Source of the DNA: Flavobacterium magnum
Lineage (GTDB): Bacteria; Bacteroidota; Bacteroidia; Flavobacteriales; Flavobacteriaceae
NCBI RefSeq assembly: GCF_003055625.1
Contig: NZ_CP028811.1
Location: 2,914,001 to 2,978,000, forward strand
Reading direction: 5' to 3'
Length of the DNA stretch: 64,000 bases
The notes below the pieces were generated by a model. The model was not told the origin of the DNA and searched no databases. It saw only the letters and a program-made list of their open reading frames with translations. Positions 37,735 through 44,820 of the stretch are shown piece after piece. A program made the position numbers and the translations under genes. The first letter of the stretch is position 1. Each line of letters begins with the position of its first letter.

Positions 37735-39129
37735 TTAAAATCCGTATTTGCCCGAATGGAAGCCAAGGGTGATTAATCCCTGCTGTATCTCTGGCGCATT
37801 CATGAACAGATTCCACAAGAGGCCTGACCTGTAATTTTCGATCATTACTGCCTGCGGTCCCTGGTCAATGGCAAGATACCTTCTGGCACTCCAGTTGTAC
37901 TGTATGCTATGCGCGTCATAAAAACCCGCAACACCCCATGATTGGGTTTTGTAATTTTCATACAGGTTGTGCATCACCTTAAGCGACTCCTGCGGCAGGT
38001 AGACCACTGAGCTTACCGCTGCCGTTGGCGAAATCACGCCTTTGTCGTTGCCGGGCATGTGGGCATCGTAACCGATCGAACCATCACTGTTTCGCGAGTA
38101 GGACGCAGTCAGGCCCCAGTAATTTGGCCCATATCCGGTATGCCCGGAAGGATTGGCTACACAATAAAGGTATTGCGAACGATTGTGGTTGTAATTGACG
38201 TCCCAGTAATTGGCGTAAGTATCGCTGAGCTGATTCGGGTCGAGCCCAAGGTACGAATAATGCGACCAGAACAACGGTCCGCCACTGGCTTCAGCGCCAT
38301 TATGCCTGAAGATAAGCGGCACTCCGTAGTATACCGCGCCCGATAAAATCCCTCCACTTCTTGCCCAGCCGTTATGGTATGGCGAAGCAGTAATGGGATG
38401 TGTAGGCGACGACGCGGCCATAACATACGTAATCAGGCATTCGTTATAGCCTTCGAGCGGAAAATTCATTTCCCATCCGTAATCCGGTGACCAGTGCCAG
38501 TACAGTACATCCTGGTTGTTGCGGTACCAGTCCCAGTCGACGCCTTTCCATAGCGCGTCATATTTTTGTGCCAAAGCCTGTTCTTCGGTGTTGCCGTTTT
38601 TAAAATATTCCCTGATCGTAATCATTCCCACCGTGAGAAATGACGTCTCTACGAGGTCACCCCCGTTGTCTTTGGTTCCGAAAGGAATTACATGCCCGTT
38701 TGTCCCATTGATCCAATGTGACCAAGCCCCGTGAAACCGGTCTGCGGAAGCGAGGAAATCAGCAATCTTATCCAATCTTGCGATGCCTTCTGCCCTGCTC
38801 ACATAACCTCGGTCGATTCCTGCGACGAGCGCCATCAGTCCGAACCCGGACCCTCCGGTCGTTACAATATTCTGATCATTCGAAGGATCATCAATATGGT
38901 AACGCTCGCGGGCCATACCGGACTGCGTCTGCGCAAAATCCCAGAAATACCGGAACGTCTGCTTTTCGACCAGATCCAGCAATGCGGCATCTGAAAGCGG
39001 CGTTTCGGGGTTGGTGGGGTTTTCGGGATTGGGGTTTTGCGGTCCTGAAGTCGATTTTACCGGCTCAGAGCTGCTGCAATCCATGAATAAGATCAGTGAA
39101 AAAAATGGTATGAACTGGATAAGTTTCAT
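37735..39129 (-). CDS. GH144-type endo-beta-1,2-glucanase lipoprotein (glucoamylase-like family)
   Basis: ATG 39129 gives a lipoprotein signal (FMDC, Cys18) and a Pro/Asn-rich linker; the frame is open 17 codons upstream through a hairpin. The 464-residue protein shows the glucoamylase-like (alpha/alpha)6 family blocks: EKQTFRYFWDFAQTQSGMARER, TTGGSGFGLMALVAGI, GGDLVETSFLTVGMI, FPLEGYNECLITYVMAASS and FWSHYSYLGLDP. This family includes GH144 endo-beta-1,2-glucanase of Chitinophaga pinensis. A surface lipoprotein fits the first cut before import by the PUL2 SusCD. Related (alpha/alpha)6 families with other activities exist, so the exact linkage is inferred. Confidence 0.82.
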   Translation of the reverse strand: MKLIQFIPFFSLILFMDCSSSEPVKSTSGPQNPNPENPTNPETPLSDAALLDLVEKQTFRYFWDFAQTQSGMARERYHIDDPSNDQNIVTTGGSGFGLMALVAGIDRGYVSRAEGIARLDKIADFLASADRFHGAWSHWINGTNGHVIPFGTKDNGGDLVETSFLTVGMITIREYFKNGNTEEQALAQKYDALWKGVDWDWYRNNQDVLYWHWSPDYGWEMNFPLEGYNECLITYVMAASSPTHPITASPYHNGWARSGGILSGAVYYGVPLIFRHNGAEASGGPLFWSHYSYLGLDPNQLSDTYANYWDVNYNHNRSQYLYCVANPSGHTGYGPNYWGLTASYSRNSDGSIGYDAHMPGNDKGVISPTAAVSSVVYLPQESLKVMHNLYENYKTQSWGVAGFYDAHSIQYNWSARRYLAIDQGPQAVMIENYRSGLLWNLFMNAPEIQQGLITLGFHSGKYGF

Positions 39130-39144
39130 TGGCGCTTTTAAAAT

Positions 39145-39181
39145 AATGCCTGCCAGAACAAATGTATTACCGGCAGGCATT
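39145..39181 (-). terminator. Intra-operon hairpin between LamG and GH144 genes
   Basis: A perfect 10-bp stem (AATGCCTGCC 39145-39154, GGCAGGCATT 39172-39181) has a 17-base loop; on the - strand TATTTT follows. The loop contains TACATTTG (39166-39159 on the - strand), a perfect TAnnTTTG box 30 bases before the GH144 ATG. The element may both lower read-through and supply a promoter. Confidence 0.55.
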
Positions 39182-39196
39182 AAGAAGTTTATTAAA

Positions 39197-40063
39197 TTAT
39201 TTCTTTTCTGCGAACAAATTCTGCACTTCGGCCTGAGACAAAGGGATGTTGTATAACCTGAACTGGTCTAATCCACCTTTCCAATTTGAAAACAACCAGT
39301 TATCGCCAGAATCATTCTGTTTTTGCGGTCCGTTACCGATCCTGAAACCAGTGATTTTCGAGTCGTCAAGATTTATCGGTCCGTGCGTTCCCCAGGTTTT
39401 GGTACCGCGGTTCACACCATCGATGTACATAGTAAATTCCGATGTATTCGCGTCATAGACGAACGCAAAATGGTGCCATTGGTTATCCAAAACCCCTTCA
39501 ATAGAATTTTCATTTTCCCATGTCATCCAGCTGTCGCCCATATTTTTGTCGACCATGACGAACTTTATCGCTGCGGCAGAAGACGAGCCGCCGTACTGGT
39601 CAAATAGCAGAAACATGGTAGCCTCAGACCAGTGGCCGTTAGACGAAGGGATACTGAAGATGTGCTCTGCTCCCGGGTTAGCGCCGTTTTTGGTCTGCCC
39701 ATTGTGCTTTTCCCAGAAAGCTACCGTAAAACTCTCGGCCGTACTGGCCCAATCATTTGGTTTAGGATATCTGATCGCTTTGTCTGCACTGCCCTGTGCC
39801 GCTTTGCCGCTGACACCATCAATTTGAGTGAAATCGTTTTCCGTCGGGAACTTTGCGCGTGTCTCATCAACAGCACGCATTAAAGGATTTTCGCTTTCAC
39901 GATCGAAAGTTACAAAGAACTTCAAAGGGCCGCCGGCGGGGTTCTCATCTTCAGGATACGCGCCCATTGCGGGATGATCCATGTTTTGCTGGCAGCCGGA
40001 CATCGACAAGACTAACGCAATCGCCAGTCCTGTCTTTGCTAGGTTAAATGTGATTTTTTTCAT
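39197..40063 (-). CDS. LamG/concanavalin A-like lipoprotein (PUL2 surface glycan-binding candidate)
   Basis: The 288-residue lipoprotein (MSGC, Cys24) is a single jelly-roll LamG/laminin-G_3-like domain: ESFTVAFWEKHN, QWHHFAFVYDANTSEFTMYIDGV and LDQFRLYNIPLSQAEVQNLF at the end, the standard closing helix/strand of this fold. No glycosidase signature is visible. Its place directly after susD, where SusE-type or SGBP genes sit, suggests a surface glycan-binding protein for PUL2. It is 37 bases downstream of the susD stop. Confidence 0.82.
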   Translation of the reverse strand: MKKITFNLAKTGLAIALVLSMSGCQQNMDHPAMGAYPEDENPAGGPLKFFVTFDRESENPLMRAVDETRAKFPTENDFTQIDGVSGKAAQGSADKAIRYPKPNDWASTAESFTVAFWEKHNGQTKNGANPGAEHIFSIPSSNGHWSEATMFLLFDQYGGSSSAAAIKFVMVDKNMGDSWMTWENENSIEGVLDNQWHHFAFVYDANTSEFTMYIDGVNRGTKTWGTHGPINLDDSKITGFRIGNGPQKQNDSGDNWLFSNWKGGLDQFRLYNIPLSQAEVQNLFAEKK

Positions 40064-40100
40064 ATTCGTACTATTTTAGGTAAGTGTTGCTTACTTTTTA

Positions 40101-41576
40101 TTAATAATTCGGATTCTGCGCGATGATGCCCTGCGACTCATCAATGACGGTCTGCGGCACAGGGTAAAATTTGTTTTTATCCTGATAACCCAAGCCACCA
40201 AGGACTGACACTGCATCTCCCCAGCGTACGAGGTCATAAAAACGTTCACCTTCCAATGCCAGTTCTACCCGTCTCTCATGCTTGATTGCAGCCCGTACTG
40301 TACCCTGATCTCCTGATGTAATATCGGGAAGTGCGCCTGAATTTCCTCTGGCGCGCGCGCGCACCTGATTGAGGTATCCTGTAGCGACGGTAGTCTGCCC
40401 CAGTTCATTCGCCGCTTCTGCAGCCATGAGCAGTACATCAGCATAACGAATGATGCGGATATTAGACCAGTGATTTTTATTTTCTCCAAAACTTTCGCGC
40501 TCCGACTTCAGCGTGTAGGCCTTCTTATTCCAATAGGGTTGTGCCAATGGTGGTGCCGTAGGCAGTACATTTCCATATCCGTCGTCCTGACCTGAATATA
40601 GTATTGTTGCCGCCTTACGCGGATCACCAGGTTCGAAAGCATCTACCAAAGCCTGTGTAGGCACGTTGAAGCCCCAGCCTAAATCCCATACGCTGCTCCC
40701 GCGTACGCCCTGTGATTCCCAGTAGTTACTTGAATAGTTCTGACCGGCGATGCGTGTAAATTGAACTTCAAAAATAGATTCTACCGAATTGTCGGCTTTT
40801 TGCAGAAACAATTCATTAAAGTTTGGATAAAGTCCGTATCCATAAGTCATTACCGTTTCAAATTGGGCTAATGCCTGAGTCCAGTTTTGCTGATACAGAT
40901 AAAGCTTACCCAGCAGCGCGATAGCAAATCCTTTGGTGGCACGGCCCGGATACGCAGGCCAGGAAGTAGGAAGGTGTTCAATGGCATACTGCAAATCGGC
41001 GACAATCTGCGCATCTATATCCGCTATCGAGGATTTAGGCTTGTACGAATCTGACGGATCGACGACCCTGTTTAAAACCAATGGTACTTCTCCGTAATCA
41101 CGTCTTAGTTCAAAGTAACACAGCGCCCTGAATGCAGTGGCTTCAGCCCTGTTTATCAAAGTACCTTCTGTGACATCTCCGGACTCGTCGACGTCTGCAA
41201 TCAAATCATTGCAGTCGAAGATCAGGTTAAAATGCCCGCCCCAATTGCTTGCGGCAAATCCTTCAACGGCCGAGTACTGGTAGGTATCAAAAATGGTTCC
41301 GAAACCGGCGGCGTCATCGCTAGTACTGCCTTTGGCGGCATCGTCCGATCGGATGCTCTGAAACCAGTAACGGCTCCAGTCTGCAATACCTGCCTGTGTC
41401 CTGAATTTGGCATACAGGCCAAATGCCTGCGCATCGAAGCCTCCTATTTCGACCTCACCAGGGACTGCCTGGCCTTCGGGTTTCTTATCTAAAAAATCAT
41501 CGTCGTTACAGGACGCCATCAGCATCGCTCCGGCAACCGCTACGATAAATAATCTTTTAATATTTTTATTTTTCAT
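40101..41576 (-). CDS. SusD/RagB-family glycan-binding lipoprotein (PUL2)
   Basis: The 491-residue lipoprotein (MASC, Cys23, then NDDDFLDKKPEG) has the SusD helices and motifs: NRAEATAFRALCYFELRRDYGEVP, GRATKGFAIALLGKLYLYQ, IRYADVLLMAAEAANELG and ERRVELALEGERFYDLVRWG. It should cover the SusC channel and select glycans for import. It begins 14 bases after susC. The C-terminus (NPNY) is typical of the family. Confidence 0.95.
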   Translation of the reverse strand: MKNKNIKRLFIVAVAGAMLMASCNDDDFLDKKPEGQAVPGEVEIGGFDAQAFGLYAKFRTQAGIADWSRYWFQSIRSDDAAKGSTSDDAAGFGTIFDTYQYSAVEGFAASNWGGHFNLIFDCNDLIADVDESGDVTEGTLINRAEATAFRALCYFELRRDYGEVPLVLNRVVDPSDSYKPKSSIADIDAQIVADLQYAIEHLPTSWPAYPGRATKGFAIALLGKLYLYQQNWTQALAQFETVMTYGYGLYPNFNELFLQKADNSVESIFEVQFTRIAGQNYSSNYWESQGVRGSSVWDLGWGFNVPTQALVDAFEPGDPRKAATILYSGQDDGYGNVLPTAPPLAQPYWNKKAYTLKSERESFGENKNHWSNIRIIRYADVLLMAAEAANELGQTTVATGYLNQVRARARGNSGALPDITSGDQGTVRAAIKHERRVELALEGERFYDLVRWGDAVSVLGGLGYQDKNKFYPVPQTVIDESQGIIAQNPNY

Positions 41577-41590
41577 AATTCAATTTTTTA

Positions 41591-44500
41591 TTAGAAAGTT
41601 ACACTAAGACCCAATGAATAAATAGCCGGCACCGGATAACCACCTGTATCGACGCCAAACCTCGTAGGGCTGCCCGGAGCCTCCGGCGAGAAACCGGAAT
41701 TGTTGGCCCATGTAAAAGGGTTCTGGGCGTTGATAAACAGCCTCATATTCTGAATCGAGATACTTTCGAGGAATTTGGTATCGAACGCATAACCTAATTG
41801 AATATTCCTTAACCTCATGTAACTGCCGTCTTCAATCATGTAGGTCGACGCATTATTTATATTGTATCCGGTTGCAGTATTCAGCCTGGGTTCCCAGTTA
41901 GAGGTACCGGGACCGTTCCATGCGTTCAACCTGTCGCTTCTGTAATTGAATGGTGCAAACGTAGAGCCATTACCCCAGTCTCTCCAGATTTCGTTACCAT
42001 AAACACCTTGGAAGTCCGCAGAGAGACTAAAATTCTTATAATTTAGATTCAATGAAAACCCGTAGGTGAAATCAGGAGTTGGGTTGCCAATTATCCCACG
42101 ATCATCGGGATTGATTACACCGTCTCCATTCCGGTCCCTGAATTTCAGGTCTCCGACGTCATAACTGCCCAGTGCGCTTGGCGGTGAGGCGAGGATGTCA
42201 GCATAAGATTGGTAAACGCCTTCTACTTCATAGCCATAGAACGCGCCGATTGGTGCGCCAGCTTTAACGATTGAAGAGCCATTTTGAAAAATGGAGCCAG
42301 TGTCATAAGTCGAAATAACCTTGTTATCAATCGAGGTGAAGTTTCCGGATATGGAGTATTCGAAATCCCCGATCTTATCTTTCCATGTGCCCATCAGCTC
42401 AATTCCCTTGTTTTCAATCTCACCGGCATTGACGTATTTGCTGCTCGCCTGATTGCCGCCGAAGAATACGAAATCCAACAGGTCGCTGGTTCTCTTGTTG
42501 TAATAGTTTGCTTCCATTGACAGGCGGTTTTTGAGCGTCGCCAATTCGAAGCCAAATTCGTATGAGGTCACAACCTCCCAGTTCAGCTCCGAGTTTGGCA
42601 GGAATGCACTGGTAAATCCGATCGCAGGAACATCTCCGAACACCGCAGCGCCTGCCGTACCCGAAATATAGCCTGGATAGCCCGGATATGGTATACTGCT
42701 TACCTGATTACCCAGCTGGCCTGCAGAACCCTTTATTTTCAGGTAATTGAGTACCGAGTTGTTCATAAATGATTCTTTTGAAATTTCCCACGCTGCCCCT
42801 ACAGACCATGCGTTGAATTTTTTCGTCAGTTCTGACGAAGCATCATTGCGGTAAGTGGCGTTGAGAAGGTATTTCCCGTCATAATTATACAAAACCCTTG
42901 CCAGATAAGATACCGTTGAGCGGCTGTCCTCGCTGGAATTTGAAATCCTTGTTGAAATGTCACCGAACGGAGACACGTTGATGTACCAAAATCGCGGGTC
43001 ATTCGGAATTTGGAAATTATTGGCCACATCAGCCCTTACTGAACCATTCATAGAACTGAATCTGGTTTCGGAACGGGTGTAACCCAAGACCGACGCGATA
43101 TTGTGCTTGCCAAAACTCTTATCGTATGTCAGCAGCAACTCCTGTTGCACATATTGCGAATCACTCTTGAATTGATTCACGCTGGTTACCGTATTACCGG
43201 CATAAGGCGTGAGTTGATCCGACTCGGCAGCATAGACATCAAACACCGGCGTATAGCCCCGTCCGCGTGAAAAACCAAGATCTGCAAGGTAGTTTCCACG
43301 GATTTTCAGATTGTCGATTAACTTCAATTCGGCGAATACATTCCCAACGAAACGGGTATCCCGGTTAAGCTGGGTTCCGTTATTAACCAGGTCAACGCTT
43401 GCCAACGGGTTTCCGATTTGCGGGCCTCCGATTTCAGAAGGCAACTGATTGTAAACGCCCTCGGTCACATTAAAAGCCTCAACAATTGGCGTGGCATTCA
43501 ATGCTGCAATGAAGTCATGAAGCTGTGGCAATCTTGCGTCATAGCCGTTCATGCCCACACCAACCTTTAACCGGTCACTCACTTTCAACTCATCATTGAT
43601 ATTGAATGTAAATTTTTTAAGTTTCTCATTCTTAATCAGGCCTTCCTCTTCGGTATAGCCTGCACCAACATATATCTTATTTTTTTCGTCGCCGTTAGAT
43701 ACCGAAATGTTATACATCGTAATCATCGGGCTGCTTGCTGAGATCTCATCAACCCAATTGGTGTCGCCATTGAAAAGATTGTAAAAACTGTAAGGCGCCA
43801 ATCCCTGGTTGGCACGTTGCTGATCATACAAGGTCCGGAACTGCGCGCCATTTGTCATGCTCGGTGCATCGGTAATATCTTTCACACCAGTAGAGGTATT
43901 AAAGTTCACTACCGTCTTACCTTCCTTCGCTTTTTTAGTAGTTACAATAATAACACCATTAGCGCCCCGTACCCCGAATACCGCTAAGGACGATGGATCT
44001 TTTAACACATCAAGCGACTCGATGTCATTAGGATTCACAAAACTCATATTGTCGTTCCAAATACCATCAATAACATACAACGGCTTCGTACGGAACTTAC
44101 TCACAGTTCCTCGAATCCTGATGTCAGGCTCCTGCCCGGGCTGCCCCGAATTGGTAATTTGCAAACCGGCAACTTTTCCCTGCAGTGAAGCAATAGGGTT
44201 GGTATTTGGTTTGTCAGCTACCTCACTGCCCTTGATTTTTACAATCGATCCGGTAAGGTCGCGCTTGTTTGCCGTTCCATAACCGATAACCACAACTTCG
44301 GAAAGGTCTGTTGTCGCAGGCTTCATGGCGACGGTCATACCCTCTGCCGCAGAAACGGTCTGGCTTTGGTAACCCAGAAAAGAAAATTGCAGTTGCTCGC
44401 CTGATTTGGCCGCAATCGAGAAATTACCGTCCATGTCGGTAATCGTTCCGGTAGTTGATGTCACTAAAGTAACGCTCACGCCCGGCATTGGCATTCCCAT

Positions 44501-44599
44501 CTCGTCCATTACCTTACCTGAAATGTTCTGGGCGGAAACCCAGGACGGTAAGCACAGCAGAGAAACGAAAGCCATAAAGCTCAAGATAAAATTTCTCAT
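41591..44599 (-). CDS. SusC/RagA-type TonB-dependent outer-membrane transporter (PUL2)
   Basis: The 1002-residue protein has a signal peptide ending VSAQ, the regulatory-like domain (ISGKVMDEMGMPMPGVSVTL), the junction SEVVVIGYGTANKRDLTGS, the plug with VIDGIWND and SLAVFGVRGANGVIIVTTKKA, and a complete barrel ending LGLSVTF. It should import oligosaccharides, probably beta-1,2-glucan fragments judging from the GH144 and GH3 genes of the same cluster. The regulator gene lies directly upstream. Confidence 0.95.
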   Translation of the reverse strand: MRNFILSFMAFVSLLCLPSWVSAQNISGKVMDEMGMPMPGVSVTLVTSTTGTITDMDGNFSIAAKSGEQLQFSFLGYQSQTVSAAEGMTVAMKPATTDLSEVVVIGYGTANKRDLTGSIVKIKGSEVADKPNTNPIASLQGKVAGLQITNSGQPGQEPDIRIRGTVSKFRTKPLYVIDGIWNDNMSFVNPNDIESLDVLKDPSSLAVFGVRGANGVIIVTTKKAKEGKTVVNFNTSTGVKDITDAPSMTNGAQFRTLYDQQRANQGLAPYSFYNLFNGDTNWVDEISASSPMITMYNISVSNGDEKNKIYVGAGYTEEEGLIKNEKLKKFTFNINDELKVSDRLKVGVGMNGYDARLPQLHDFIAALNATPIVEAFNVTEGVYNQLPSEIGGPQIGNPLASVDLVNNGTQLNRDTRFVGNVFAELKLIDNLKIRGNYLADLGFSRGRGYTPVFDVYAAESDQLTPYAGNTVTSVNQFKSDSQYVQQELLLTYDKSFGKHNIASVLGYTRSETRFSSMNGSVRADVANNFQIPNDPRFWYINVSPFGDISTRISNSSEDSRSTVSYLARVLYNYDGKYLLNATYRNDASSELTKKFNAWSVGAAWEISKESFMNNSVLNYLKIKGSAGQLGNQVSSIPYPGYPGYISGTAGAAVFGDVPAIGFTSAFLPNSELNWEVVTSYEFGFELATLKNRLSMEANYYNKRTSDLLDFVFFGGNQASSKYVNAGEIENKGIELMGTWKDKIGDFEYSISGNFTSIDNKVISTYDTGSIFQNGSSIVKAGAPIGAFYGYEVEGVYQSYADILASPPSALGSYDVGDLKFRDRNGDGVINPDDRGIIGNPTPDFTYGFSLNLNYKNFSLSADFQGVYGNEIWRDWGNGSTFAPFNYRSDRLNAWNGPGTSNWEPRLNTATGYNINNASTYMIEDGSYMRLRNIQLGYAFDTKFLESISIQNMRLFINAQNPFTWANNSGFSPEAPGSPTRFGVDTGGYPVPAIYSLGLSVTF

Positions 44600-44820
44600 G
44601 TATTAATTTGTTAAAGTTAGTAATGCCAAATTACGCAATTACAACGTTTGCGTGAGTTAACGGGCAGCACTACACGATTACATCAATTTTTAAGATTACC
44701 TTAACAAATCAGTAAATGTAAAGGTTTTGCAGGGGTAAGAAAACGTTTTCGGAGGTGTATTGATGTAGTGATGATGTATTGACTGAGTAGTGGCAGTACG
44801 TAGAACTAACTAATCATGCA
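44600..44820 (-). promoter_or_regulatory. PUL2 susC upstream region with shared motifs
   Basis: On the - strand it holds CACTACTCA (44792-44784) and ATACATCATCAC (44779-44768), both close to motifs upstream of PUL1 susC, plus ACTACATCAA nearby. Nearer the gene lies a 22-bp motif (44640-44661, with CAACGTTTGCGTGAGTTA on the + strand) also found at 999-1020 and 31080-31101. TAACTTTA about 10-20 bases before the start is a possible -7 box. No gene is seen. Confidence 0.45.
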
